Assembly: GCF_902729425.1 (NCBI RefSeq)
Contig: NZ_CACVCH010000051.1
Coordinates: 1 to 64,000, forward strand
Source of the DNA: Magnetospirillum sp. SS-4
Lineage (GTDB): Bacteria; Pseudomonadota; Alphaproteobacteria; Rhodospirillales; Magnetospirillaceae
Length of the DNA stretch: 64,000 nt
Direction of reading: 5' to 3'
Below are positions 19,101-27,695 of this stretch, one piece after another. The notes beneath the pieces are model-generated. The model saw only the letters and a program-made list of their open reading frames with translations. It was not told the origin of the DNA and searched no databases. Within the stretch, counting starts at the first letter, position 1. Each line of letters starts with the position of its first letter. The position numbers and the translations under genes were made by a program.

Positions 19101-19605
19101 TCTGCGCCGCCATGAAGACGTGCTCGCTCTGATGGGCCAGGGTGGACGACTTGGCGCCGTGGTCGTCGCCGGCCAGCACCAGCACGCCGCCATGGCGGGC
19201 GCTGCCGGCCGAATTGCCGTGCTTGAACACATCGACGGCCTGATCGACGCCCGGTCCCTTGCCGTACCACATGGCGAAGATTCCATCGCGCTCGGCGCCG
19301 GGAAACAGCCCGATCTGCTGGCTGCCCCAGATCGCGGTGGCGGCCAGATTCTCGTTCAGACCGGGCTGGAAGCGGATGTGGTGGCGGGCAAGATGCGGCT
19401 CGGCCCGCCACAATTCCCGATCCAGCCCGCCCAGCGGAGAACCGCGATAGCCCGAGACGAAGCCGGCGGTATTCAATCCGGCGGCCTGATCACGCAACCG
19501 CTGCAACATGGGAAGCCGCACCAGCGCCTGGATGCCGGACAGGAACACCCGGCCCCGGTCCTGAAGATACTTGTCGTCGAGCGAGATGGTGGTGGAGACG
19601 GTCAT
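16171..19605 (-). CDS. indolepyruvate:ferredoxin oxidoreductase, one-polypeptide type
   Basis: The 1144-residue protein fuses the alpha (pyruvate-oxidoreductase/TPP) and gamma parts of 2-oxoacid:ferredoxin oxidoreductases, the layout found in proteobacteria. The N-terminus has GFVSGYRGSPLGGLD; the TPP half has HAMAGIGCHFMATW and TYTHMGGEGATW; the Fe-S region has CEGCGDCGVQSNC followed by further Cys; the gamma half has VTGIGGTGIVTIAEIL. It oxidatively decarboxylates aryl-pyruvates (indolepyruvate, phenylpyruvate) to acyl-CoA. ATG 19605 follows a GAGAGAGG site; the open frame upstream has a non-homologous leader. A second, unrelated-architecture enzyme (iorAB) lies at 46263-48766. Confidence 0.9.
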   Translation of the reverse strand: MTVSTTISLDDKYLQDRGRVFLSGIQALVRLPMLQRLRDQAAGLNTAGFVSGYRGSPLGGLDRELWRAEPHLARHHIRFQPGLNENLAATAIWGSQQIGLFPGAERDGIFAMWYGKGPGVDQAVDVFKHGNSAGSARHGGVLVLAGDDHGAKSSTLAHQSEHVFMAAQMPVLNPAGVQELLDFGLFGWALSRYSGLWVGMKAISETVESSASVEIDPWRQSFVTPEDFTLPEGGLSIRWPHRFLEQEELLMRHRIPAALAFARANRIDRVVIDSPEPRFGICTTGKSYLDVLQALADLGIDLRHAAEIGIRLYKVGMSWPLEQDGIRAFAEGLEEILVVEEKRPVIEEQLKAQLYNWREDVRPRVVGKLDEAGAWMLPATAELTPARIARVIAARIGRFYTSLTIKKRLDWLDAKDRQLAAVPQGFNRIPYFCAGCPHNTSTNVPEGSHAMAGIGCHFMATWMDRDTLTYTHMGGEGATWIGQAPFTSRRHMFQNLGDGTYTHSGSLAIRAAIAAKVNVTYKILYNDAVAMTGGQPAESAFSVAAMAAQVRAEGVARIAVVSDDPGKYPTDAGFPPGTSFHHRDGLDALQRELREVTGVSVLIYDQTCAAEKRRRRKRGLMPDPPERIVINERVCEGCGDCGVQSNCVAVVPVETEWGRKRAIDQSSCNKDFSCVKGFCPSFVSVKGGRLHHAAGLGGQSFPPLPSPVLPQAVEPFGIVVTGIGGTGIVTIAEILGMAAHLEGLGVTSLDQTGLAQKNGAVMSHVRICADPAQLHAVRIASGQARLLLACDMVVAAGFETLSKLKPGHSLAVVNDHQSMPASFTHAPDLAFPGRTMHDTIREQVGGNVEFLDATRLATALMGDALATNMFLVGYSWQKGGLPLSEEAILRAIELNGAKVEFNRQAFLWGRRAAVDLVAVERLALPPAGPSDHRRLSVTLDELVERRMAHLTAYQNAAYAARFRRMVDRVREAEHRAAPHSEDLTEAVARSLAKLMSYKDEYEVARLYSDGAFLDSLKEQFEDWERLEIHLAPPLMSARKRRFGPWMLRLMPLLARLKVLRGTPFDPFGRTAERRLERALIGEFEAAIEAVLKTLGPANHSIAVEIASLPRQIRGFGPIKVRAAAEVQARMAELSRKVYPSITGG

Positions 19606-19804
19606 GGCGGAGCCTCTCTCTTTCCCCATCATACAAGTGGTGACGCCGGCGTTCACGCAAAGATGGCCGGGTGAAATAGCAACGAATGCTTGCCGGGGCG
19701 GGCGCGGCGGCAAGGAAATTGCCGAATCATGACGAAAGACGGGGGATGATTTCCAGGACGGTTCAAGTTATATGGAAGCGGCTTGGAACAAGGGGTTCTC
19801 GCGC

Positions 19805-20788
19805 ATGACCGTTCTCGTTACCGGTGCCGCCGGCTTCATCGGCTTCCACACCTGCCTGCGCCTGCTGGCGCGTGGCGAGACCGTGGTCGGAATCGACAAC
19901 CTGAACCCCTATTACGACGTGGCGCTGAAGGAATTGCGGTTGTCGCATCTGGGGCGGAATCCGGGATTCGCCTTCGTCAACGCCGACATTGCCGACCGCG
20001 AGGCCATGGCCCAGGTCGCGCGCGCCCACCCCGGGATCACCGATTACATCAACCTGGCGGCCCAGGCCGGGGTGCGCCATTCGCTGAGCGCGCCGTTCGA
20101 CTACACCCACTCCAACATCCAGGGACACCTGACGATGCTGGAGATGGCCCGCCATTCGGACAAGTGCCGCCATTTCGTCTACGCCAGTTCGTCCTCGGTC
20201 TACGGCGCCAACACCAAGCTGCCGTTCTCGGTGGAGGACCGGGTCGACACTCCCATCTCGCTCTATGCCGCCACCAAGCGGGCCGGCGAACTGATGAGCC
20301 ATTCCTACAGCCACCTGTTCCGAATCCCGACCACCGGCCTGCGCTTCTTCACCGTCTACGGCCCGTGGGGCCGGCCCGACATGGCCGCCTACCTGTTCGC
20401 CAAGGCCATCATCGCCGGCGAGCCGATCCGGGTGTTCAACAACGGCGACATGCGCCGCGACTTCACCTTCATCGACGACATCGTCTCGGGCGTGATCGGC
20501 GTGCTGGACAACCCGCCGGTCGACGACGGCGTCAAGCCGCCCTGCCACCTCTACAATATCGGCAACAACAAGTCGGAACAGCTGATGGATTTCATCGGCC
20601 TGATCGAGGAATCGCTGGGCCGCAAGGCGGTCTACGCCTTCGAACCCATGCAGGCCGGCGACGTCAAGGAGACCGCCGCCGACATTTCCGCCATCCAGCG
20701 CGACGTCGGCTTCGCGCCGACCACGCCGATCAGCATCGGCGTCCCCGCCTTCATCCGCTGGTTCAAGGAATACCACGGCCTCGGTTGA
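19805..20788 (+). CDS. NAD-dependent sugar-nucleotide epimerase (UDP-glucuronate 4-epimerase type)
   Basis: The 327-residue extended SDR begins with the NAD-binding TGAAGFIGFHT and has the catalytic Tyr-x3-Lys in SLYAATKRAGE after the Ser-rich VYASSSSVYG. Other marks are YGPWGRPDM and MRRDFTFIDDIV. This pattern matches CapI/Lpl-type UDP-glucuronate 4-epimerases that supply UDP-galacturonate for surface polysaccharide. The start at 19805 gives the standard Rossmann start; an in-frame ATG 11 codons earlier is possible. It is divergent from the oxidoreductase gene. The 199-base gap before it shows no clear promoter. Confidence 0.85.
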   Translation: MTVLVTGAAGFIGFHTCLRLLARGETVVGIDNLNPYYDVALKELRLSHLGRNPGFAFVNADIADREAMAQVARAHPGITDYINLAAQAGVRHSLSAPFDYTHSNIQGHLTMLEMARHSDKCRHFVYASSSSVYGANTKLPFSVEDRVDTPISLYAATKRAGELMSHSYSHLFRIPTTGLRFFTVYGPWGRPDMAAYLFAKAIIAGEPIRVFNNGDMRRDFTFIDDIVSGVIGVLDNPPVDDGVKPPCHLYNIGNNKSEQLMDFIGLIEESLGRKAVYAFEPMQAGDVKETAADISAIQRDVGFAPTTPISIGVPAFIRWFKEYHGLG

Positions 20789-20901
20789 CGCCTTCGACCA
20801 GCCCCCCATATGGATAAGGGAGTCCTCAAAAACCTGTATTGAGGGAAATTGAATTCAGGTTATCATAATCATCTTAAGCATGACCGTCGAGGGAGGCTGG
20901 G

Positions 20902-22383
20902 ATGGCGGGATTGTCGACAAGTATCTGGCTACGTCTGGCCCAGTCCATCGGATTGATGGGCGAGGACGGACGGACGGCCAGACCCTCCGCCCCCGGCAGT
21001 GGAAAAGCTCCCGCCGCCGTCAGGCCGTCCCACGCCATCGAGAGCACCGCCACCAGACTTCAGGAAATGCTTGAGGCCGATCCCGGCCTGAAGGCCCGGC
21101 TGCACATCGTCTCGCTGGCGGAATTCCGCGATTCGGTGGGCGACAAGTGGCCGCGTTTGGCCACCAAGGTCGGCATCATCGTCGAACAGGTGATCCGCCG
21201 CCATGTCGGCCAAGGCAATCCGTTCTGCCAGGAAGGCGACGACAGCTGGATTCTGGCATTTCCCACCCTTTCCAACGAGGAGGCCCGCCGCCGCACTCAG
21301 ATCATCGTCGAGGATCTGGGGCGCCATCTGTTCGGCGAGAAGACCGGGGCCGGCGACAGGCCGCTGGCGGTCGCGGCCGAGGTCGCGGTGGCCGACGTGG
21401 TGTCCGAGGACGGCGAACTGAACTCGGCCCATGTGCGCAGCGCGGTGGACGACCGGCGGACGGGCGGCGCACGCAACACCGTATCGGACAGCGACAATCT
21501 GTGGCGGCCCATCGAACGGCCGGAACAGGCCAGGAAGAAAGAGGAAGCGGCCTGGGAGGTGATGGAACCGGCCAATCCCAGGAAGACTCCGGCGTTCGAC
21601 CCCGGCATGGCGCCTTCCATGCCGGCGGGCGCCCGGCTGTCGCTGGTATGGCGGCCCACCTGGGTGGCGGCGGGCGAGGCGATTTCCGCCTACAGCGCCC
21701 GCGTGGTGCGCATCGATCATGAAGGGGCCGAACCCATCGAGGGATGCCGCGCCTATCCCCCCGATGATCCGAAATCGGCCCTGACCCTGGACCGCTTCAT
21801 CGTCTCCAACGCGGTGCGCGATATCGTCGCCGCCAGCCGCAGCGGCAATCCCGAGGTCGAGCAATCGTCGATCATCATCCCGCTCAGCTGGTCGTCGCTG
21901 TCGTCGGAACAGCGGGGATCGGTGATCATTCCATTCTCCGAACTGACCCAGCAGACCCGCAACAGCCGCCTGATCATCGAAATCTTCAACATCCCCGACG
22001 GAACGTCGACCCCGGAGCTGGAGGCGGTGGTGAGCTATCTGCGCTCGCTCTGCCGCGAGGTGCTGGTGCGGACCCGCATCTCGGCCAAGCTCAGTTCGCT
22101 GGCGGCCGAGATCGGCGTCTCCATGGTCGGACTCGATCTGTCGGAACTGCGGCCGGAAGAAAAGATGGACGACGAGAATCTGCTGGCCGCCATGGAGCGG
22201 ATTCACGAAGCCACCACCAGGGACGGCATCGGCTGCTATCTGTGGAGCGCGCGGCGGCGGCGGGTGATCGGCGGACTGGTCCAGAGCGGCTTCGAGATGG
22301 TCAACGGCCCCGGCCTGATGAAGGATATCGGCCGGCCGGCCATCGTGGTGCCGGCGCCGCGCGCCCGTTTCGTCGCGGCATAG
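20902..22383 (+). CDS. hypothetical protein, possible degenerate signalling domains
   Basis: The 493-residue soluble protein has a good start (GAGGGAGG upstream of ATG 20902) but no family I can name. Residues about 50-190 are mixed alpha/beta, with GDDSWILAFP at the place a GGDEF-like turn might occupy. Residues about 190-235 are charged and probably disordered. Residues about 240-493 alternate strands and helices (SSIIIPLSWSSL, LIIEIFNIPDG, VSMVGLDLSEL) in a way that recalls a barrel such as a degenerate EAL fold, without EAL catalytic residues. The AT-rich 113-base gap before it has TTGAGG (20839) and TATCAT (20861) spaced 16, a possible promoter. It converges on pxpB. Confidence 0.55.
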   Translation: MAGLSTSIWLRLAQSIGLMGEDGRTARPSAPGSGKAPAAVRPSHAIESTATRLQEMLEADPGLKARLHIVSLAEFRDSVGDKWPRLATKVGIIVEQVIRRHVGQGNPFCQEGDDSWILAFPTLSNEEARRRTQIIVEDLGRHLFGEKTGAGDRPLAVAAEVAVADVVSEDGELNSAHVRSAVDDRRTGGARNTVSDSDNLWRPIERPEQARKKEEAAWEVMEPANPRKTPAFDPGMAPSMPAGARLSLVWRPTWVAAGEAISAYSARVVRIDHEGAEPIEGCRAYPPDDPKSALTLDRFIVSNAVRDIVAASRSGNPEVEQSSIIIPLSWSSLSSEQRGSVIIPFSELTQQTRNSRLIIEIFNIPDGTSTPELEAVVSYLRSLCREVLVRTRISAKLSSLAAEIGVSMVGLDLSELRPEEKMDDENLLAAMERIHEATTRDGIGCYLWSARRRRVIGGLVQSGFEMVNGPGLMKDIGRPAIVVPAPRARFVAA

Positions 22384-22395
22384 CCTCTCTTCCCC

Positions 22396-23013
22396 CTACC
22401 CCACGATGAATTCCACCTGGTCGCCGGCCGCCAGCAGCGCCGGCGGTTGCCGGGTCTGGTCGAACAGGACGACCCCGGCCGTTCCCAGCAGGTGCCAGCC
22501 GCCGGGGCTTTCCCACGGATAGATGGCGGTCATGTCGTCGGCGATGGCGACCGATCCGGCCGGAACCCGCAGACGCGGCTCGGCCCGGCGGGGAATGCGC
22601 AGGCGGGAGTCCAACCCGCCCAGATAGGCGAATCCCGGCATGAATCCCAGCATCAGCACGCTATAGCGCGTTCCGCCATGCAAGGCGATGACCTCATCGA
22701 CCGACAATCCGGCGGCGGCGGCGACGGCGCCCAGGTCGGGGCCGTCATAACGCACCGCTATCCGCCACAGCCGCCCTGCGGCCGGCTCGGCGCCACCGAC
22801 GCCGCTCGCTCGCTCGCGGACCGCCGCCTCGACCGCGTCACGGCTGGCGCGGGCGGGATCGAAGCAGACCAGCAGCGACGACAGTCCCGGCACCGTCTCG
22901 ATCAGACCCGGCACCGGCGGACCATGGCGGAGCGCGACACGCAATGCCGCAACCGCGGCATTATCGTCCAGTTCGATACTGAAGGCGGTATCGCCCACAT
23001 CCCTGACGCGCAT
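22396..23013 (-). CDS. pxpB: 5-oxoprolinase subunit PxpB (KipI-type)
   Basis: The 205-residue protein matches the PxpB/KipI family: LMLGFMPGFAYLGGLD, PAGSVAIADDMTAIYPWESPGGW and the terminal AGDQVEFI are diagnostic. With PxpA and PxpC it hydrolyses 5-oxoproline to glutamate. Neither partner lies in this window, so it is a lone copy here; in most bacteria the three genes are adjacent. ATG 23013 is chosen because GGAGG precedes it by 8 bases; an ATG five codons earlier abuts the same GGAGG with no spacing. Confidence 0.85.
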   Translation of the reverse strand: MRVRDVGDTAFSIELDDNAAVAALRVALRHGPPVPGLIETVPGLSSLLVCFDPARASRDAVEAAVRERASGVGGAEPAAGRLWRIAVRYDGPDLGAVAAAAGLSVDEVIALHGGTRYSVLMLGFMPGFAYLGGLDSRLRIPRRAEPRLRVPAGSVAIADDMTAIYPWESPGGWHLLGTAGVVLFDQTRQPPALLAAGDQVEFIVG

Positions 23014-23037
23014 GCTTCCATCCTCCACCGGACGGCA

Positions 23038-23277
23038 TCATACCTTCAAGGCGGCCTTGAGGCGGCGATCCTTTTTGATCGCCGCCTCGCGCCGCAGCGC
23101 GTCGCCATGGGTCATCGGCCCCTCCACGAGCACCAGACGCCACGGACCGCGCCCGCGGGTGAACTTCGCCCCGGTTCCGGCATTGTGCCGCCGCAGGCGA
23201 TCCTCGACGTCCAGCGCTATGCCGGTATAGGCGATGCCGCCGGCATTGAGCAGGACATAGACGTGCCAGCCGGTCAA
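23038..23277 (-). CDS. GIY-YIG domain nuclease-like protein (UPF0213 type)
   Basis: The small 79-residue protein shows the full GIY-YIG core: VYVLLN, AYTGIALDVEDRLRRHNAG, FTRGRGPWRLV and a C-terminal REAAIKKD helix. Family members are predicted DNA endonucleases of unclear role. The only workable start is TTG 23277, which overlaps the stop of the upstream CoA-ligase gene (TTGA). It is thus the last gene of the catabolic operon by position, although its function seems unrelated. Confidence 0.75.
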   Translation of the reverse strand: MTGWHVYVLLNAGGIAYTGIALDVEDRLRRHNAGTGAKFTRGRGPWRLVLVEGPMTHGDALRREAAIKKDRRLKAALKV

Positions 23278-24929
23278 AGCGTCCTGAGGCGGAAGCGCTG
23301 GATCTTGCCGGTCTGGGTCTTGGGCAGGACCTCCAGGAACTGGATGTCGCGGGGATATTTGTAGGGCGCGATGGCGGCCTTGACGAAGTTCTGAATCTCC
23401 TCGGCCAGGACCTCGCTGGCCTGGGACGGATTGTTCAAGACGATGCAGGCGCGCACGATATTGCCGCGCGCCTCGTCGGGCACGCCGACCACCGCGCATT
23501 CGAATACCTTGGGATGCTCCAGGATCACCCGTTCCACCTCCTGGGCCGAGATGTTGTAGCCCGACGAGATGATCATGTCGTCGGAACGGTCGACGTACCA
23601 GAACCAACCGTCCTCGTCCTCCTCCATGATATCGCCGGTGACGTTCCAGCCATTCCTGACGAAGGCGGCCTGGCGCGCCTCGTCGTCGAGATAGCGGCAG
23701 CCGGTCGGCCCCCGCACCGCCAGCCGGCCGCGATGGCCGGGCGGCAGCGGATTGTCGTCCTCGTCCAGGATGCAGGCGGAATAGCCCGGCACCGGCCGGC
23801 CGGTGGCGCCTTCCTTGGGAATGCCCGGCGGCTGGGCGATGAAGTGGGTCAGCATCTCGGTCATGCCGATGCCGTTGACCAGCTTCACCCCGGTGACCCG
23901 CAGCCAGTCGTCGTACAGCTTCTGGCGCAGATGCTCGCCGGCCGAGGAACACTTGCGCAAGGACGAGATGTCGTAGCGCTCGATGATCTGAAGCATGGCG
24001 TGGAAGGCGGTGGGAACGGCGTAGAGGCTGGTGCAGCGGTAGCGCTGAATCGCCCCCAGGATCAGTTCCGGCGTCGGCTTGGCCACCAGCACCGCCGTGG
24101 CGCGGTAACGCAGCGGATAGGTGAGGAATGCCGCCAGCCCGTAGGTGAAGGCGAAGGACGGCGAGCCGACGATGATTTCGTCGGGTTCGACGGTGTAGCT
24201 TTGCGGCCAGCAATCGCACACCGCCAGGACATCGCGGTGGAAATGCATGGCGCCCTTGGGATTGCCGGTGGTGCCCGAGGTAAACGTGATCACCGCCACG
24301 TCGTCGGCCGCCGTGTCCACATTGACGAACCCGGCCGCCTTGGCGTCGGCACGGTGGTCAAGGTCGGCGTCGCCATCGCCGAGCGCGGTGAAATAGGCCA
24401 CATGCTCCAACTCCGGAACCTGGGCGCGGGTCAATTCCATCTCCTCGGCCAGGGAGGACTCGCACAGGGCGATCCTGATGCGGGCCTTCTCGACCAGATA
24501 GCTCAGTTCCTTGGCGCGCAGCAGCGACATGCTCATGACGCAGATGCCGCCGGCCTTCAGCACCGCCAGCCAGCAGGCCGCCACCATGGGGGTGTTGCCC
24601 GAGCGCATCAGCACCCGGTTGCCGGGCTTCAGGCCGTAATCCTCGACCAGCACGCGGGCGATGCGCTCGGCGCGATCCAGCAGATGGGCGTAGCTCCAGG
24701 TGCCGTCGCCCTCGCCACCGGTGTGGAAATGGAATGCGGGCTTGGCGCCGAAGCCGTCGGCGACGGCGGAATCGATCAGCGACGCGGCGGCGTTGATACG
24801 GTCGGGATAGTCCCGCAGATGCGGGGCCGAATAATCGAATACCGGCCACAGATCGGGAGACGGCAGCAGATCGCGGGCAAAGGTGTCCACATGGGCACTC
24901 GGCACCCCTCCGGGCAGGTTCTGGCTCAC
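23274..24929 (-). CDS. benzoate/2-aminobenzoate-type CoA ligase
   Basis: The 551-residue acyl-adenylate enzyme activates a carboxylate to its CoA thioester with ATP. The AMP-binding motif TFTSGTTGNPKGAMHFH, GIGMTEM, NVTGDIMEEDEDGWFWYVDRSDDMI and the catalytic Lys near the end in PKTQTGKIQRF are intact. The N-terminus (SAHVDTFARDLLP) and overall style match 2-aminobenzoate-CoA ligases. The gene starts at GTG 24929, overlapping the TetR stop (GTGA). It is coupled downstream to the GIY-YIG gene. It is expected to feed the dehydrogenase, crotonases and SDRs of the same operon; the true acid could be aromatic or alicyclic. Confidence 0.85.
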   Translation of the reverse strand: MSQNLPGGVPSAHVDTFARDLLPSPDLWPVFDYSAPHLRDYPDRINAAASLIDSAVADGFGAKPAFHFHTGGEGDGTWSYAHLLDRAERIARVLVEDYGLKPGNRVLMRSGNTPMVAACWLAVLKAGGICVMSMSLLRAKELSYLVEKARIRIALCESSLAEEMELTRAQVPELEHVAYFTALGDGDADLDHRADAKAAGFVNVDTAADDVAVITFTSGTTGNPKGAMHFHRDVLAVCDCWPQSYTVEPDEIIVGSPSFAFTYGLAAFLTYPLRYRATAVLVAKPTPELILGAIQRYRCTSLYAVPTAFHAMLQIIERYDISSLRKCSSAGEHLRQKLYDDWLRVTGVKLVNGIGMTEMLTHFIAQPPGIPKEGATGRPVPGYSACILDEDDNPLPPGHRGRLAVRGPTGCRYLDDEARQAAFVRNGWNVTGDIMEEDEDGWFWYVDRSDDMIISSGYNISAQEVERVILEHPKVFECAVVGVPDEARGNIVRACIVLNNPSQASEVLAEEIQNFVKAAIAPYKYPRDIQFLEVLPKTQTGKIQRFRLRTL

Positions 24930-25597
24930 GGCGCACTCTCCAGCTTGCTTTGATGACGGCGGCCCTTGGGGGTCAGCAGCGCCTGGGCGAAGAAATCGAA
25001 CCCCTCGCGGATATAGGATTCCAGGTCGCACAGCTCCTTCAGCCGCCAATGCTTCAACGCCCAGGAATGGGCGAAGGTGACCAGTTGATAGGTCACCAGT
25101 TCCACGTTGACGTCCCGCATCAGCCCGGCATTGACGCAATCCCTGAGGCAGGCGGCGATCATGTCGTTGGTTTCGATCTCGCAGGTCTTGATCAGTTCGC
25201 GGCGCTCGTCAGGCAGCGACTTGGTGGAGCGGTAGGCCAGCACGGTGGCCTCGCGCCGCTGGTCCACCACCCGGCAATAGGCGCCGATGGCCGCCCAGAA
25301 CCTCTCCAGCGGATCGGTACGGCCCTGCAACGCCGCCGGAATCTCGCGCTTGTAGGATTCCAGCACGCTGAGCAGGACCAGCAGCAGGACGTCCTCCTTG
25401 TCGGTGACGTACTGGTAGATCAGGCCGGCGCTGACCCCGGCCTTCCTGGCCACGTCCTGAATGGTGGTGCGATAGAATCCCTGAAGGGAGAACAGTTCGG
25501 TGGCCGCCGCCACGATCTGGCCGCGCCGACGCGCCACCAGATGCTCGTCGGTAACCTGCGACTTGACGTCATGGCCAAGGGCGGCGGGGTGCTCCAT
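24926..25597 (-). CDS. TetR-family regulator of the CoA catabolic operon
   Basis: The 223-residue regulator has an N-terminal HTH (IVAAATELFSLQGFYRTTIQDVARKAGVSAGLIYQYVTDKEDVL, about residues 28-71) and a ligand-binding helical C-terminus with the TetR_C pattern of acyl-CoA sensors. The gene is inside the operon: its ATG overlaps the stop of the upstream SDR by one base, and its stop overlaps the ligase GTG. It probably represses the operon through the twin palindromes at 30113-30147 and is released by a pathway CoA thioester; this is inferred from position and site type. Confidence 0.85.
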   Translation of the reverse strand: MEHPAALGHDVKSQVTDEHLVARRRGQIVAAATELFSLQGFYRTTIQDVARKAGVSAGLIYQYVTDKEDVLLLVLLSVLESYKREIPAALQGRTDPLERFWAAIGAYCRVVDQRREATVLAYRSTKSLPDERRELIKTCEIETNDMIAACLRDCVNAGLMRDVNVELVTYQLVTFAHSWALKHWRLKELCDLESYIREGFDFFAQALLTPKGRRHQSKLESAP

Positions 25598-26376
25598 CAC
25601 ATGATTTCTCCGCCGGCCACGGCGATGCTCTGGCCGGTGATGGCGCTTGATCCGGGCAGGCACAGCCAGCCCACCGCCTCGGCCACCTCGGCGGGCTGGA
25701 TCAGCCGCTTCTGGGGATTTGGCGCCACCAGATCGGCCAGGGCATCCTCGCGGGTGCGGCCGGTCTTGGCGACGATGTTGTCCAGCGTGGTCTCGACGAT
25801 ATCGGTCTCGGTATAGCCGGGACAGACGGCGTTGACCGTCACCGGCTTGGTCGCCAGTTCCTTGGCCAGGGCGCGGGTCAGACCGATCAGGCCGTGCTTG
25901 GCGGCGCAATAGGCGGTGCAATAGGCCAGACCGGTCAGGCCAGCGGTGGAGGCGACGTTGACCACCCTGCCCCACCCCGCCGCCAACATCATCGGAACCG
26001 CCGCCTTGGCGCACAGAAAGGCGCCGGTCAGGTCGGTGCGCATGATGTCGTCCCACATGGCGAGGTCGGTCCGGGCGAACGGAGCCGCCTGGGCGATGCC
26101 GGCATTGTTGACCAGGATGGCGACGGGGCCGAACGACCCGGCCGCCTGGGCGAAGCCGGCCTCGATGGCGGCGGCGGCGGAGACATCCATGGACACCGCC
26201 TGGACGCGGCCCAGCGCCGACAAGGTGGTGACGGCGCCCGCCAGCCGCCCGGCATCGCGGCCGGTGATGGTGACGTCGGCGCCGAGGCTCAGCAGTTGCC
26301 GGGCGATGGCGGCGCCGATGCCGCGCCCGCCGCCGGTGACCAGGGCGTGACGCCCCGCAAGCGGCTTATCGGCCAT
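25597..26376 (-). CDS. short-chain dehydrogenase/reductase
   Basis: The 259-residue classical SDR has the cofactor motif [14 protein letters not shown], catalytic Ser in VASTAGL and Tyr-x3-Lys in YCAAKHG. The closing GQSIAVAGG is typical of 3-hydroxyacyl-CoA dehydrogenases of this group. Its start overlaps the acyl-CoA dehydrogenase end by 11 bases and its stop overlaps the TetR start. A role as 3-hydroxyacyl-CoA dehydrogenase in beta-oxidation of the operon substrate fits. Confidence 0.85.
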   Translation of the reverse strand: MADKPLAGRHALVTGGGRGIGAAIARQLLSLGADVTITGRDAGRLAGAVTTLSALGRVQAVSMDVSAAAAIEAGFAQAAGSFGPVAILVNNAGIAQAAPFARTDLAMWDDIMRTDLTGAFLCAKAAVPMMLAAGWGRVVNVASTAGLTGLAYCTAYCAAKHGLIGLTRALAKELATKPVTVNAVCPGYTETDIVETTLDNIVAKTGRTREDALADLVAPNPQKRLIQPAEVAEAVGWLCLPGSSAITGQSIAVAGGEIM

Positions 26377-27556
26377 TCTTGTATTCCTCGAACACCTTGG
26401 CGGCGATCACCAGCTTCTGGACCTCGCTGGTGCCCTCGTAGATGCGCAGCGCCCGGATTTCGCGGTACAGCTTCTCGACGGTGATGCCGCTGACCACGCC
26501 GAGGCCGCCCCACAGCTGCACCGCCTTGTCGATGACCTCCTGGGCCTGGTCGGTGGCGAACAGCTTGGCCATCGAGGCCTCTCGCGTCACCCGTCCGCCC
26601 TTGACGTCCTTGGTCCAGGCGGAGCGGTAGATCAGCAGGGCGGCGGCGTCGATGGCCACCGCCATCTCGGCGATCTTGGCCTGGGTCAGCTGGTAATCGG
26701 CCAGCTTGGTGCCGAACACGACGCGGTCCAGCGTCCGCGCCAGGGCTTCCTCCAGGGCGCGGCGGGCGAAGCCCAGGGCGGCGGCGCCGACGGTGGTGCG
26801 GAACACGTCCAGCACCGACATGGCGATCTTGAAGCCCTCGCCGGGCTGTCCCAGCATGTTGGCGGCCGGAACCCGCATGGTCTCGAACTTGAGCGAGCCC
26901 AGCGGGTGCGGCGCGATGACGTCGATGCGGGCCGAAACGCTGAGGCCCGGCGTCGAGGCGTCAACCACGAAGGCGGCGAGGTTCTTCGCCCCGGTGGCGT
27001 CGCCGATGCGGGCGAATACGGTGTAGAAATCGGCGAGGCCGGCATTGGAAATCCAGGTCTTGCCGCCGTTGATGACGTAATGGTCGCCGTCCCTGACCGC
27101 CGTCGTGCTCATGTTGCCGACGTCGGAACCGGCGTCCACCTCGGAAATGGCGAAGGCGGCGATGGCCTCGCCCCGTCCCACCTTGGGCAGATAGCGGGCC
27201 TGCTGCTCGGCGTTGCCGAACAGGGTGATGGCGGCGCTGCCGAGACCCTGCATGGCGAAGGCGAAATCGGCAAGGCCGGCGTGGCGGCCGAGAATCTCGC
27301 GGCCCAGGCAGATGGCGCGGACGTCGAAATCCCGGGCGCGGCCGCCATGGGCGGCGGGGACGCTGGCCGCCAGGAAACCGGCCTTGCCCAGTTCGCGGAC
27401 CAGGCGGCGCGCCGTCTCGTCCATGGCGTCTCCGTGCGCCTCGTCCTCGGGGCACAGCCGTTCAAGGTTGGCCGTGGCCCAGGCTTCCAGGTCGCGGGCG
27501 AAGTCCCGGTGGGTCTGGTCGAGGAAGGGCCAGTCGAGGAACGAGGTGTCAGACAT
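26366..27556 (-). CDS. acyl-CoA dehydrogenase
   Basis: The 396-residue flavoprotein has all acyl-CoA dehydrogenase marks: [53 protein letters not shown] and the catalytic Glu in [12 protein letters not shown]. It would introduce the alpha-beta double bond in an acyl- or cyclohexanecarboxyl-CoA, passing electrons to ETF. The start MSDTSFLDW (27556) is chosen because the open frame before it crosses the intergenic palindromic repeat. Confidence 0.92.
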   Translation of the reverse strand: MSDTSFLDWPFLDQTHRDFARDLEAWATANLERLCPEDEAHGDAMDETARRLVRELGKAGFLAASVPAAHGGRARDFDVRAICLGREILGRHAGLADFAFAMQGLGSAAITLFGNAEQQARYLPKVGRGEAIAAFAISEVDAGSDVGNMSTTAVRDGDHYVINGGKTWISNAGLADFYTVFARIGDATGAKNLAAFVVDASTPGLSVSARIDVIAPHPLGSLKFETMRVPAANMLGQPGEGFKIAMSVLDVFRTTVGAAALGFARRALEEALARTLDRVVFGTKLADYQLTQAKIAEMAVAIDAAALLIYRSAWTKDVKGGRVTREASMAKLFATDQAQEVIDKAVQLWGGLGVVSGITVEKLYREIRALRIYEGTSEVQKLVIAAKVFEEYKNGR

Positions 27557-27574
27557 GGTATCGGTTCCATTCTG

Positions 27575-27686
27575 CCCCTCTCCCGCAAGCGGGAGAGGGT
27601 GGTGAGCGTCAGCGAACCGGGTGAGGAAGCTCACCCTCCCACCGCTTCGCGGCGGGTCCCTCCCTCTCCCGCATGTGGGAGAGGGA
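27575..27686. repeat. intergenic palindromic mosaic element
   Basis: Two copies of the stem CCCTCTCCCGC, each paired with its complement across a 2-base loop (27576-27599 and 27662-27685, the second with one G-T pair), flank a smaller hairpin (27619-27636). The unit fills the only long gap inside the catabolic operon. Such stems are familiar from alphaproteobacterial repeat families. Confidence 0.75.
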
Positions 27687-27695
27687 GAACAGGCG

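Noticed and set aside
16309-19674. 1121-codon open frame opposite the indolepyruvate oxidoreductase
   Set aside because: High-GC antisense shadow rich in Gly, Gln, His and Asp; the minus-strand protein has clear family motifs.
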